Shown piece by piece: positions 33,177-43,930 of a stretch of 64,000 bases of DNA. The DNA comes from Kingdonia uniflora (Eukaryota; Streptophyta; Magnoliopsida; Ranunculales; Circaeasteraceae), in contig JACGCM010000560.1 of NCBI GenBank assembly GCA_014058105.1, positions 2,108,001-2,172,000 of the forward strand. The letters run 5' to 3'. Below the pieces are notes generated by a model that did not search any database, was not told where the DNA came from, and was given only the letters and a program-made list of their open reading frames with translations. The position numbers were made by a program, and so were the translations under genes. Positions within the stretch are counted from its first letter, which is position 1. The number at the start of each line of letters is the position of its first letter.

Positions 33177-33889
33177 TATGTTACAGGAAAATATGTTTCC
33201 ACTCTTCCCAAACACTTCCTAGGAAACCGGTTTGAGAAACAGGTTTGATTCGGTTTCCCTAAAGTTAAGAAACATTGGGAAAATGTCAAGGAAATGAATA
33301 TGATTCACATTTCAATTCAACTTGATTCGGTCTAAAAAATGTTGATGATTCGGTTTAGGAAACACCCATGATTCAATTTTTAATTCGCGTGATTCATTTT
33401 TTGAAGTGAATTTTGGATCGATTTGGGAAACTTTTAAAATTTGTATGTCAAAATAAATGTGAAACGACACTCGTATATGTGATTTTATGCTCTTATACCC
33501 ACAAAAGAAGATGAAGAAAATACTCAAACCTATAAATACTACTTTATAATGAAATCTCCTTGTGTAAGGGAGCCTTAAGCATACTTAACCTTTAGTATTC
33601 TCTCCACTCTTGACTAAGTTAACAAGTATTGTCTTTGTATCTTGATCTCTCTACTATATAAAAAAGCATCAATCTTTGCTTATTTCAACATTTTTTACTT
33701 GTTTCCTAGTTTGGATTTGTTTACGCTTCAATACTCATTTCCCTCTTCGTTTAACATTTCGCTTCAATTATCGTATCTCTCCTCTGTGCATTTCCCGTTT
33801 CCCAAATCATGTATAAAAAATATTAGACATTTCCTATTTTTGTTTCACATATCGTTTCTCGTACCTGCTTTACTTTTAAGTAACATAGA
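33177..33889. mobile_element. G1: non-autonomous DNA transposon-like element with 8-bp TSD
   Basis: The ends are inverted (TATGTTAC at left, GTAACATA at right). The element is flanked by the identical octamer TGTCAAGT on both sides (33169-33176 and 33890-33897). It is about 713 bp and homologous to G2 (39284-39938) in the same orientation. An 8-bp duplication with short TIRs fits the hAT superfamily; the terminal bases are not a textbook hAT consensus, so the family call is tentative. A 163-codon ORF reading out of it (33642-34133) appears fortuitous. Confidence 0.55.
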
Positions 33890-34020
33890 TGTCAAGTATA
33901 ACTGTTATAACTTTGCAAGTGACTTATTGAGCTGCTTAATATTTCTCCTTTTTATTCTTCCAGAGTATTTAACTTATTTATATCTTTGCACTAACCTTGC
34001 TTCTTTTTCTTTTTTTGCAG

Positions 34021-34454
34021 ATCCTAAACTTGTTGGCCTCGGTCCTCTGACCAGATCGAATAATATCGACCAGCTTTGCCAGACAGAGAAGCTACTTGTT
34101 GAGGTTCTTACGCTAAAGGCTTTAACGGTTTAAATTTCTTTACTAAAAAAGACTACAGTACTTCTCGATCCCTTTCGGACGCTATTCATCCTACAAAGTC
34201 ATACCTCCAAGGATCGCATATTACCGAGGAGGTTTCTATCACTATGGACCATACTGCCCTTCTTTCTTCTTTAAGTGGAAGACCTTCCGGTGATCGAGGT
34301 TGAATCCCAGGTGGCCGATTCAGTCTGGTATGCTTATTATGGTACTGTAGAACCCTTTTGATTCATCGAGATTCACTTTGTTGTTTCCTCTCTGAAGATG
34401 GATGAGTGTTTCGAGCATGACATGCAATTTCATCTTTCTCGTACCCTAGCGGAG
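34021..34454 (+). pseudogene. Block K antisense gene, internal exon
   Basis: It is preceded by a textbook acceptor (TTCTTTTTTTGCAG, ending 34020) and followed by a donor (GCGGAG|GTACTT, 34455). Coding-like segments include LVGLGPLTRSNNIDQLCQT, then SEV-free Ser-rich sequence (DYSTSRSLSDAIHPTKS) in another frame, and FEHDMQFHLSRTLAE just before the donor. In-frame stops and frame changes show decay. The following exon starts at 34506, where element D is inserted. Confidence 0.45.
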
Positions 34455-34509
34455 GTACTTTCTTAGACTTACTTCTCAAGAGTTAATATTTCTTCCTTGT
34501 CTTAGGTTC

Positions 34510-35077
34510 TGTAATGGTTAGTTTTTTGGCTGGTAAACCTCACCAATACTTAGGTAAAAAAATATGATTTAAGTGCAAATAGAAACTATCACGCAGTAGA
34601 TTTTACGTGGAAACTCATTGAAGGTTGAGAAAAACTATGACTTCGAGGAGAACTTTGATGTAAATCTACTAAATGCTAATATATTATACTTGAAGAAAAA
34701 TTTGGATTGTGGGTATAAAGAAAGGTAAAGAATCCTGTCATCACTTCTATATACTCTGCCTGTATTTATAGTTAGATACAGGCAGTTACCAAAATATAAT
34801 ATTTAATATTTCTCCTAGCTTGTAGGAAGGTGGGAGAAATTTATGAAGTACGTACAAGGGCTACATTTTACCTAGTGTAACGACTACTGTTGAGGGTCAA
34901 GCTTTGCAGTTGTAGATTGGGATGTTCTCGAATTATAGTGGGGTACATGATCAAATTCCTTTGGCGTGCCTTTGATAGTTCTTCGTTATCGAATCTGGGG
35001 AATATGCTATTACAAGTTCTTATCCCAATTTCTTCACGATCTTTGCAGCTCCCTCTTATGATTCGAGGAACCATTCA
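34510..35077 (-). mobile_element. Element D left LTR
   Basis: On the minus strand it runs from TGAATGGTTCCTCG to ACTAACCATTACA. It has a TATA box (AACTATAAATACAGG, about 34755-34769) and is homologous along its length to 38303-38778. The terminal CCATTACA is the same as in the E LTR. Confidence 0.75.
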
Positions 35078-35117
35078 GGATTTTGATGACCATAAGGCTC
35101 GACTAGTAGCCAAGCTT
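35078..35117 (+). repeat. 40-bp duplicate of the block K exon beside the left D LTR
   Basis: GGATTTTGATGACC followed by ATAAGGCTCGACTAGTAGCC and AAGCT matches 38779-38818 (GGTTTTTGATGACC, then ATAAGGCTCGATTAGTAACC, AAGCT) with few changes. At 38779 the sequence continues as a coiled-coil exon. At 35118 it stops abruptly at element D RT sequence. Confidence 0.7.
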
Positions 35118-35118
35118 T

Positions 35119-36084
35119 AAGACATCTTTTTTTGTTTATGGTGATGGCATGGCCATGAGCGCCTTGATTTACTCTAGGTTGATTTCTATCCCCCGCTTGT
35201 TTACTTGATGGCCTAAGAATTTACCAGATGCTACCCCAAATTAATATTTTCCTGAGTTTAATTTCATGTGATATGTACGAAGGATATCGAAGATTGTTAC
35301 AATGATCCTCTCATTTTTGGCTCTTGTAGATCATGTCGTCGATATACACCTCCATGATTTTACCCAAGTGATCTTTAAACATTCTTATTGCGAGTCCCTG
35401 ATACATTGCTTTTGCATTCTTTAATTCAAATAGCATGACTGTATAACAGTAAAGGCCCATTTATGTTACGAACTTCAGCAAGTGGAACCTGATTATATCC
35501 TGAAGTTGCATCCATCATTGACAAAAGTTCGTGTCTTGTCATAGAGTCGAGGAGGTGAGGGATCAAAGGTAGAGGAAAGTTATCCTTAGGTATGAACTTA
35601 ATGGGTTCGGTCATGAAGTCTATCCAAACCCTGATTTTCCCATTCTTCTTTGGGATAGCTATAATGTTCGAAGCCCATTTTGAATATTTAGCTTCTCAGA
35701 TAAATCAACCTCGAGGTAGCTTATCGATTTCTTTATTACCTGCTTCTTGCAATCTGGGTACCAGGTTACGTCACTTTTGTACTACAGTCTTACTGTCGAG
35801 TATGAGGTTTAATTTGTGGCATGCGATAGAAGGGTCAATTCCCAAAATTTCTTTAAAAATCATATAAAAACATCGATATTTCTCTTTAAATGCTCCAGGA
35901 GGATTTTTCTTTCTTCTGGTAATAGTTTAGAGCTAATAAAAGTATTTCTCCCAGGTCCGTCAAGTTCTATGGATTCCACGATCTTAGTATCATGCTGCTC
36001 GAATGTTAGGAGATGTTCTTTATGTAATTTATACGCCTTCAAAAGTTGTGATGCATGAGAGTTTGTGGTGGTATTTTCATACAT
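35119..36084 (-). pseudogene. Element D protease-RT relic
   Basis: The minus-strand reading gives SKLLPEERKILLEHLKRNID (linker before RT), then FIPKDNFPLPLIPHLLDSM and SMMDATSGYNQ (RT fingers and palm, residues about 60-100 of the domain). The catalytic YIDDM follows at about 35333-35347, and then SGKFLGHQVNKRGIE. Several stops and frame changes interrupt it, and the RT thumb is cut at 35119. In Ty3/gypsy elements this enzyme copies the element RNA into DNA; here it cannot be produced. Confidence 0.75.
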
Positions 36085-37089
36085 CCTTGCAATGGCTTAA
36101 CTCCATTTGATTTCATAAACTCTATGATTAGTCAGGAAGCGCAAAGCCAAATGATATGTCGAAGGTACCGCCTTGATTAAGTAAAGCTAGCTTCTTCCCA
36201 AGATCCCCATGTATTTGGATTCAACATTGATGGTGATAAATTTGATAAAAGTTGTTTCCGGCCCTGCCTAACTAGGTAATGCAATTTCTCTTAAAGCTGA
36301 ATCTTTAGAACCATTGAAGCCTGTGATAGTTATGGTCGAAGCTTTGATAAAATCTTTGAGGCCGAGGACATTAACTGCCCTTTTGAATAGTACGTTTACT
36401 GTGCTTCATGTGTCCACGAGGAGTATATGCAAGTCCTTGACCTACTTTGAGCATTATCACTAGTGGGCCATTGTGGGGGTATATCACAGTCTTCGTATGA
36501 AACGTGATATGGATGTTCTACTTTGCTGAAGCTCAATAAAAGTTTAACAAATTTCTCAGAAGAGGTCATCTTACAGCATGATGTGATTATATCATACTTC
36601 TTTCGTTTCTTTTCTTTTTAAATTTAGATCATGTACAGATGACGAGCTTGACCTTGACCTTGTTGGTCTTCCTTCCTTTTTGTTTCTTCTTCGATAAACT
36701 TTTGAACATCGATGACGTATTCGTGGAGCCTTCTTGCCAATACAATTTGGTAAGAAATATGTATGAAAGAATAACAGTTATCAGTCTCATAGCAATGGAT
36801 ATTATGTTACTAGCATAAATGTTTATTCGAGACGTCAAGAATTTTTTATGCTTCTCGAAAGAATTTGTCCCCCCTCAGGATGGGTAAGATGTTAAATAGG
36901 GTGGTTACCATAGGTGGTAGAACTGGGAATGGTCTATCCTTTTTCTGCCTTTTACTTTGAGATTGTCATTGGATCGCGTACGTCGTTTGGTGATACCATT
37001 GCTTGCCGGCTTCAAGTGTAGTGGTGAAAGAACTTCGTTGGAATGAATGACGGATGAGCTTTTTATTTTATCTTTTTTGACCTTTCAAG
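36085..37089 (-). other. Element D interior between gag and RT
   Basis: A heavily decayed gag C-terminus and protease region. No open frame of useful length or intact protease D(T/S)G motif was seen. Confidence 0.4.
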
Positions 37090-37560
37090 TTCGATGTAAT
37101 TATTAACCACATCTATCATTTCCATCACTGTTTTGGGCTTATGAAGTGTCAATATATTCTTCCCAAACTTTAGAATCGATGTGGAGTGCAGAAGTGAATG
37201 CTAGTACTATAATCTTCATATATGAGTTCTCAATCTTCCTTGTTTCTTGTAGGAATCGCTGGTAAAATATAGAGAATCGATTGTTATCTCACGTTCTTTA
37301 GCATTTGCATAATTTGATTCGAATAACTACAGCAACTGAGTAAAGCTAGTTATCGATCTTTTAGGAATTGTATGAAACCATATGAGAGGTTCTTCTTTAA
37401 GGATCATGTTAAACAAATAGTATAACATGTGATCAAGTTTAGAGTAAAGGCCGACTGCTGCTTTGATGTGTTTGACATGGGTTAGAGGGCCGATGAGGCC
37501 TGCGTACTGATGAAACTTTAGCATATGGAAGTTATCAGGAATAAGCATAACTTCGATGTG
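37090..37560 (-). pseudogene. Element D gag relic
   Basis: The minus-strand frame 37548-37327 includes GLIGPLTHVKHIKAAVGLY and EEPLIWFHTIPKRSITSFTQ. The last is the W(F/L)..L....I.SF..L signature of the retrotransposon gag (capsid) domain, with the DP..H segment mutated to GPLTHV. The rest of the domain (37090-37326) is frameshifted. Confidence 0.65.
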
Positions 37561-38283
37561 ATAGGCAATATGATTTGTCTTAACCTTGTCTAGAGTAGAT
37601 CTTCAACTCAGATTATTAGAATGAATGGCATGATTTCGATTATTCAAGTCATCTGAAGCAGCGAACTGAGGGAGCACGTAAGGTACTATGGCAGCTGAGG
37701 ATTAAAATCTCCTTGTCCTTCAGGCTCTAACCTTTCTCTTATAGGTCGTCTCAAAGGAGGTGATGGGGTTTGATGTCGAGTTCACCGACTACCCTGAGTG
37801 GTCGATGCTAATGACATGAGTCTGAAGTGTTGTGACACTTTGTCTGGGTTCCTTAATTACGATATTGATGTTTGGTTTTTCTCTTGTCTCGGTCTATTCT
37901 CCCTTTCCGATGCTCTCGATCGGTAATTACTTTGGGCTTGGATGGGTGACCCCTATCGTATAGTGAATAGATCATGTTGTCTTCACAAACTTTCCCTTTC
38001 ATTTGGGTGGGCTTGGCTCTGGTACTCTAGGGCTTTCCTTCTCTCATCTCTTTCGACTTGGAGGGCTTGAGCGTAAATTTTCATATCTTCGAGCCGCTAG
38101 ATTATGCATGATTTTATTTATTTTTGGAGCTCAAAAACAGCATTGTGTAACTTGACAGTTTTTGGCAGAATAGTTGCTAGAATGTCCTCGCTTCTCCTCT
38201 GGTTACTGGAGGCACTTCTGAAGTTCATGTTGGTCATGGTAGTAACTGTTTAGGATGAGATTTAATTGAAAAAAAAGTAGATT

Positions 38284-38302
38284 TCCTACAGATGATGCCA
38301 AT
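38284..38302 (-). promoter_or_regulatory. Element D primer-binding site
   Basis: The minus strand ATTGGCATCATCTGTAGGA follows the LTR terminus directly. It is the Tat-type PBS (compare TTGGGCGTCGTCTGTGGGAA in element E), with C/G positions replaced by T/A. Confidence 0.7.
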
Positions 38303-38778
38303 TGTAATAGCTAGTTTTATGGGTTGGTAAACCTCGCCAATACATAGGTAAAGAAATATGATTTAAGTACAGAAGCTATCACACAGTAGATTTTACATGG
38401 AAACTCAGTAAAGCCTGAGAAAAACCATGACCTCGAGGAAGATTTAGATGTAAATCCACTATCTATTACACTTGTAGAAAAATTTGGATTGTAGGTGTAA
38501 GGAAAGGAAAAGAATCATGTTCTCACTGCTATATGCTATGCATGTATTATTGCTGGATACGGGCAGTTACAAAAATATAATATTTCTCCTAGCTTTAGGA
38601 AAGGTGGGCAAACTTTATAGAGCACGTACAACAACTACATTTGACCAAGTGTAATGGCCACTGTTGATGGTCGAGCTCTGTAGTTCTAGATTTGGATGTT
38701 CTCAAATTATAGTGAGGTATAAGATCAAATTCCTTCATGATCTTTACTGCTCCCTCTTATGATTTAAAGAGCCATTCT
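38303..38778 (-). mobile_element. Element D right (5') LTR
   Basis: Homologous to 34510-35077 but about 90 bases shorter owing to internal deletions. Ends in ATTACA next to the PBS. Confidence 0.75.
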
Positions 38779-39190
38779 GGTTTTTGATGACCATAAGGCT
38801 CGATTAGTAACCAAGCTAGAGCGTGAGCTGAGTTTAGTAAAGTTTGATGCTTTGATTCCCATGGGGAAGCAGGTTGTTACCGATGACGATGCTCATGCTG
38901 CCCAATCCGATGTCACTTCTTTGAGGGTGAGGATGACAACCATAAAGGCTAGTCGAGAGGTGAAGGTCAAGGAGGCTTGGGCACAGGAGAAGCTAGAGGT
39001 CAAGGAGGTGTAGATTCCACCTTTGTGCTCTTTGTGCGAGACCAAAGATAAATATGAGTATTGCTCTTACATTGGGATGTTTCAAAACTTCAAGTCTCAT
39101 CATGCATGTCCGCCTAACTAAAAGGTCGCGGTTACTGCATCAAGAAATCTCATTGCTGAAGAGGATTTAGTTCGTCGGGAGGCTGATGTT
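38779..39190 (+). pseudogene. Block K antisense gene, coiled-coil exon
   Basis: Starting in the TSD of element D, the plus strand encodes a charged coiled coil: HKARLVTKLERELSLVKFD, then MGKQVVTDDDAHAAQSDV and REVKVKEAWAQEKLEVKEV before a stop at 39011. A Cys-containing tail follows with another stop at 39118, and coding-like sequence continues to about 39190. It resembles the long coiled-coil proteins of 'putative gypsy type transposon' extra ORFs in plants. This is a resemblance in style, not a domain match. Confidence 0.5.
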
Positions 39191-39283
39191 CCAAGAACTA
39201 CGTTAATTTATTCCCCATTCTAATTTTTGAACATTGTGCGTATGTATGTGTGTGTACATCCTCTATCTTATAATCTAGTATCA

Positions 39284-39938
39284 TATGTTGTTGGGAAACA
39301 TGTTTTTCCTCCACCCAAACATTTCCTGGGATCTAGTTTGGGAAATGGGTGTGATTCAATTTCCCCAAATTTAGGAAACGTTGGAGAAATGAATATGATT
39401 TGCATTTTTATTTTACTGTGATTTGGTCTAGGAAACGCTGATGATATATTTTAAAGAAAATTTTGGTTCGATTTGGAAAACTTTTAAAAATTATATATCA
39501 AAACAAATGTGAAACAACATCCGTATATATATACGATTTGTTGCTCTTATACCCATAAAAGAAGGAAAAAAAATACTCAAACCTATAGATACTACTTTAT
39601 AATGAAATCTCCTTGAAAAAGGAAGCCTTAAGTATACTTAACCTTCTGAATTCTTTCCCCTCTTGACTAAGTTAACTAGTATTATCTTTGTATCTTGATC
39701 TCTCTACTATAAAAAATTATCACTCTTTACTTATTTCGACATTTCTTACTCATTTCCTAGTTCAGATTTCTTTACGCTTCAATACTCGCTTTCCTCTTCG
39801 TTTCACATTTTCCTTCAATTGTCACATCTCTCTTGTATGTGTTTCCCGTTTCCCGAATCATGTATAAAATATATTGGACATTTCCCATTTCTGTTTTTCG
39901 TATCGTTTCCCGTACCCACTTCACTTTCAAGTAACATA
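39284..39938. mobile_element. G2: second copy of the G1 element
   Basis: About 655 bp, homologous to G1 from TATGTTG at the left to AAGTAACATAG at the right. It shares the CTTATACCCA(C/T)AAAAGAAG block and the ATGAAATCTCCTTG block. The octamers at its edges, TAGTATCA (39276-39283) and TACTATCT (39939-39946 region), agree at 6 of 8 positions in the same relative positions as the perfect octamers of G1. Confidence 0.55.
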
Positions 39939-40104
39939 GCTACTATCTATTAAGCCTTAAATTTATTTAGACCGTACATGAATCATTTGTAAAAAAATAT
40001 ATTATTTAATCCTTCCTATAGTTATGTATGACTTATTCTGATATGTAAAGTATGACTGAGCTCTTCTACTTGCATTTAACCTAAATAGGAAAAACATAAC
40101 TTTC

Positions 40105-40470
40105 TTCTCTCTCCGTTGAGTTTTTATCATAGCCTCGGGCTTGCCCCCAGTCCAGGGTCTACCTTACTTGTTTATCTCTCCATCGAGAGTCTTATTATAG
40201 GTTCAGGCGCTCCCCCAGTCGAGTGTCTGTCATACATGCTTATTTCTCATTCGATAGTCTTATCATTTTTCAGGCTTACCCCTAGTCGAGGGTCTGCCTT
40301 ACTTGCTTCTCTCCCCTTCGAGAGTCTTATCATTTTTAAGGCTCGCCCCCAGTCGAGGGTTCATCATATTAGTTTGTCTTTCCTTCAAGAGTCTTATCAA
40401 TTTTTAGGCTCAACCCTAGTCGAGGTTCTACCTTACTTGCTTCTATCTTCTTCGAGAGTCTTATCGTCTC
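40105..40470. repeat. 66-bp tandem array (about 5.5 units) in block K
   Basis: Units contain CGAGAGTCTTATCATTTTT, a GGCTCGCCCCCAGTCGAGGG-like block and a TCTGCCTTACTTGCTT-like block. Unit-to-unit divergence is moderate. The 126-codon ORF over it is a by-product of the repeat. Confidence 0.8.
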
Positions 40471-40679
40471 ATATTTACCTCTTGCAGAGTAATTGAAAAA
40501 AAACAAATATTTTAATTAAAAATAATCGATTACATATCTTAATATACAATTCTTAAGTAAGTCAATACATTCACTTTATCATATAATTTTTTTGTCCCTT
40601 AGTGTATTACGCAACCCACCTCGTGCTTTTATCCCTTTATTATATCTGTTATGAGAAGTACCTTCTTGGTGGTATCTAA
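40471..40679. other. AT-rich remainder of block K before element B
   Basis: Nothing recognised. It ends at ATCTAA immediately before the B LTR. Confidence 0.35.
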
Positions 40680-42017
40680 TGACCACATTTTTGAGCAAAC
40701 TTTAATCCCCTTTTATAGGTATTTTTGGACATCATGAAACCTTTTTTTATCTAATTAATGCCTAGTTACCTAATTTTTAGGTTTTCTACTCTATTGGAGT
40801 CAATTTGGCAAGAAAATAGCCAAACCATAGCTAAAATGGTAGCAAAACCATATTGACGTTCTCTGGCAGTTCAGCAGATCATTTTCAATCAGAATTGGAT
40901 TAGTTGGAAGCTCTAAAAACCAAAATCATCAATGGGAAAAGAGATCAAAAGACATGACCTAAAAACATCATCTATCCAGCAAGCAAAGCAAAACCTCAGA
41001 AAAAGGATAAATTTGGCCACCACCCACCGGTGATCACCGCCAACCAAGGGAATACCACCGGTGATTGGCAGCCACCTCTCATCGATTATCATAATTTCAA
41101 AACACACATCTAGAGGTGGTCTATTAAGAAGGAATCTTCAGCGAACGAACAAATTTCATTGTTAGAGAGGACTTTGGGGTTGTTAGGACATTTTAGAACT
41201 CTGGGATTTTTAATTTAAAGTTCTGCTATCTCTCTCCAAACTAACTATTTATTTTTGTAGGGTTTTAGAGAGCTTAAAAACTGAGTTTGTATCTCTAAAC
41301 TTTGTTGAAGATTTTAATGAAAGTTAGATCTTGTTCTTTAATTATTTGTAATTATTAAGATGTTGCAAGGCTAATCTCCTCAGACCAGGTCTGAGGATGA
41401 AGTTCTATAGGTGTTTTTTAGGATTTTCTTACCTGCAATAGGTCTTGACGATGAGATGTTTGATTACTCTTTAGGGTTCTTCTTCAACTCTCCTGAATTG
41501 GACAAGTTAGGGAAGAGGAGAGCAATTCTAACCTAGTGAGAAATCAATATCCTAAATAAGGAATTAATTTCTCAGACCACTTACTAACTCCAGACCTAGG
41601 GATTATTTTTGTTTTTAAAAAAGAAGGAATAAGCCTTAGGTCAGAAACTAAGGAATGGAGTTTAGACAATGACAGGTTGAACTCTCTGATTTGTTTTTTG
41701 CAAAGATATCATAAATGAATTTTAAGCCCCTTAAATTTGATTTGAAGGAGAGAATTTGAAGAGAGTACCAAAAACCTATTAAATTAAACCTTAATGTGCT
41801 AATATAGAGTGGAATCTGATGGTCTAGTTAACCTTAATATTCAAAATTTTAACAACTAGTTAACGTAGATTTTTGACAAAATAAAAACCCATTTCTTTAC
41901 ACCTCCATATTAGTTACCCTAGATTAACGCATCTCTCCATAGATTGACACCATACTTGCCCTTTACTTATTCATTTGTTTAGTAGAATTTTGATTAGACC
42001 GACGATGGTCTATTAAA
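40680..42017 (+). mobile_element. 5' LTR of element B
   Basis: About 1.34 kb, homologous to the A LTR on the opposite strand. The start (TGACCACATTTTTGAG) is placed by alignment with A's TGATAAACACATTTCTG. The end is just before the PBS; canonical CA is not preserved there. The TSD is not visible because the other end is outside the window. Confidence 0.7.
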
Positions 42018-42035
42018 TGGCACCGTTGCCGGGGA
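42018..42035 (+). promoter_or_regulatory. Primer-binding site of element B (tRNA-Asp type)
   Basis: TGGCACCGTTGCCGGGGA, complementary with one mismatch to the 3' end of plant tRNA-Asp. This PBS is diagnostic for Athila-type Ty3/gypsy elements. Confidence 0.85.
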
Positions 42036-42852
42036 GGTTACGGTAACCTCTAGGCTAGATACAAATCTTAGATTAGGTTTAACGTATGAGTTTTCAAATT
42101 CATAGCCTTTGTGGGTTAAATAAGTCTCTTAAAATTAGGAAAATCAGTTCAATTAATTTAGAATTAGGGTTAACTTGACCTCAGGAACAATCGGAAAAAA
42201 AATTAGGAGTAGTAGTCCTACCAACCAGCGAATCTTGTCAGCCACAGGCTTCTCACCGATGATCGCCGGCCACTGAGCTCCTCTAACTCCCTTTTTTTTT
42301 CTTTGTTCCCCTAACCCTATTGATTTGAAGTTTCTGATCAGTGCATTGCTTTTATTCTCTCAGGTTGTTGGATAAAGCGATCTCTGTTTTGAGCAACTCT
42401 TCGCTTTCACACTTAAAAATTATATTTCTCTGACGAGAGCATAGAAAAGGATAAAAGATCATTGTACCCCAGGCATAGGACTCAAATTTGATCTCCTATC
42501 AATTTATTAGTTATTAGTCAGTAATAGAAGAAGAAAAAATTATAAACAAAAAAAATAAAATTAGGTAATCATATTTATTCACCTAGGATAACCTAATATT
42601 ATCAATTAATTATTATTATAACACTAGTACTTTATTATAATAATTAATAGTAAAAGTAGTAGTATGCCATCTTATAAAATTACTAATATTTTGAAAATTA
42701 GTTAGTATTAGTACCCTATTACTAGCGTAAAAGTAGGCAAGACCCTTAGGTTAGATTAGTTAGTTTATGAGAAGTTGGTCTCGTGAGGGAGAGCGTTTAA
42801 ATCACGAGGACCCACCTTTAGTTTACTTCATGGTAGCAAGAAAACCCCATAG
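42036..42852 (+). other. Element B leader
   Basis: An untranslated leader between PBS and gag. It contains AT-rich (TTA)-type repeats around 42590-42720 and a GAGGGAGAGCG block. No ORF was recognised. Confidence 0.5.
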
Positions 42853-43930
42853 TTGGGTAGATGGCAGCATCAGCTAGAACAAGCCAGACTAATGGAAAAT
42901 AAAACCCTAGCAGAATATTTTAGTCTTGTATCAAGGAAAAACCCCTCTTGCATTGCGCTGCCAGGTCTCCCTACTGGAGTACAGCAATTTGTGCTTAAAA
43001 TTGGTTTGATAAATGTCTTACCTTCTTTTCACAGTCACAATCGTGATGTTCCTTACCTTCACTTCACTGAGCTTAAATATTTGTGTGTTTTACTAATTCA
43101 CTACAATGATTGTACAAATGACTCCGTACAACTGTACCTTTTTTCCTCTTCCCTCAAGGACAAGGCTAAGATTTGGTTGCACTCTCTACCCCCTGGAACC
43201 ATCACAACTTTTAAGATGTTACAAAAAATAATTTTGAAGAAGTTCTTCCCTATCCATAAAACAAACCTTTTACGTAACAAAATTCAAACTCTCACTCAAA
43301 AGGAAGACGAACACTTCTACGACAATTGGAAGAGATACAAAAGTCTTCAACTTAAGTGGCCTTGTCATAGACTAGATTTATGGTAGCAAGCACACAGTTG
43401 TTTCAATGGGTTGCCCCAAATTAACAAAAATATGGTGGATGCCACTTGTAGAGGTTCCATAATGCGCAAGACATCTAGTGAAACATGTAAACTCTTTGAA
43501 ACTATGGGTGAGAATTCATAAGAACATGACTACCCTGCTCAGAGAAAGAGTAAACTTAAGAGAAGATGACTCATTGAGTTGGACACTATCACTGCTATCC
43601 TAGCTGTTATCTACTCATAAATAAACCTACTCAAGATGATGAGCGATACCTTCTTCAAACCAACTCCACCTCCAATTTATCAAGATGTATGTAGGTACTA
43701 TAACATTACTACTCACATCTCAGATTCATGTCCCACTATCCAACCTGATCAGGAAATTTAAGAAGAGGAAATTCAAGCATTCAACACGTACAATCAAAGG
43801 AGTCCCAATAACTTATTCCAATCCTTTGTACCATAGCATCATAACTTGTCTTATAGAACTACAGTACATCAGGGACGACCCATTGGTAACTCAAGTATGT
43901 GACAATAGCAATATCAAAGGCTAGCAGTAG
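42853..43930 (+). pseudogene. Element B gag relic
   Basis: The frame open from 42853 to 43386 (177 codons) contains the retrotransposon gag core: YLFSSSLKDKAKIWLHSLPP, then ITTFKMLQKIILKKFFP and QKEDEHFYDNWKRYKSL. The same frame continues past stops through DATCRGSIMRKTS to a degenerate zinc knuckle at about 43687 (CRYYNITTHISDSCP), in which the second Cys is Tyr. In order this is capsid then nucleocapsid. Gag packages the element RNA; this one has at least five in-frame stops. The first Met may not be the native start, since coding-like sequence begins close to it. Confidence 0.75.

Larger units (their letters stand above)
34505..38783 (-). mobile_element. Element D: Tat-lineage Ty3/gypsy relic
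   Basis: The minus-strand order is 5' LTR (38303-38778), PBS (38284-38302), gag relic (about 37090-37560), protease/RT relic (36084-35120), then a short non-element sequence and the other LTR (34510-35077). TSD-like pentamers flank each LTR copy: GGTTC (34505-34509), GGATT (35078-35082) and GGTTT (38779-38783). RNase H, integrase and the 3' region are absent. The RT and gag are closest in style to those of element E, which places D in the Tat lineage. Confidence 0.65.
32641..40679 (-). mobile_element. Block K: 3' part of a Tat-like element with an antisense coiled-coil gene and a 66-bp array, holding elements D, G1 and G2
   Basis: After removing D (34510-38778), G1 (33177-33889) and G2 (39284-39938), about 2.4 kb remains. 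It has a plus-strand coding relic (32917-33111, 34021-34454, 38779-39190) followed on the right by a 66-bp tandem array (40105-40470). In element E the order from integrase to LTR is tandem array, then end and start of an antisense coiled-coil ORF. K has the same order if it is read on the minus strand. So K is interpreted as the 3' region of a minus-strand Tat-like element that lacks both its pol and its LTR. This is inference from layout, not from a shared domain. Confidence 0.4.

Noticed and set aside
33642..34133. 163-codon Phe/Leu/Ser-rich ORF as a membrane protein gene.
   Set aside because: It starts within G1 and runs across its end and the TSD into the K exon; the hydrophobic composition reflects CT-rich DNA.
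35078..35120. End of a host coding exon at the left D LTR (ARLVAKL then stop).
   Set aside because: It is the 40-bp duplicate of the real exon at 38779; the stop is created by the join with element D sequence.
33179..39936. G1 and G2 as the two LTRs of one retrotransposon enclosing element D and the coiled-coil gene.
   Set aside because: No PBS or PPT adjoins them in either orientation. Each has its own inverted ends and 8-bp flanks (perfect for G1), so separate insertions explain them better.
40116..40496. 126-codon plus-strand ORF.
   Set aside because: It is a product of the 66-bp array, a multiple of three, so it stays open by repetition.
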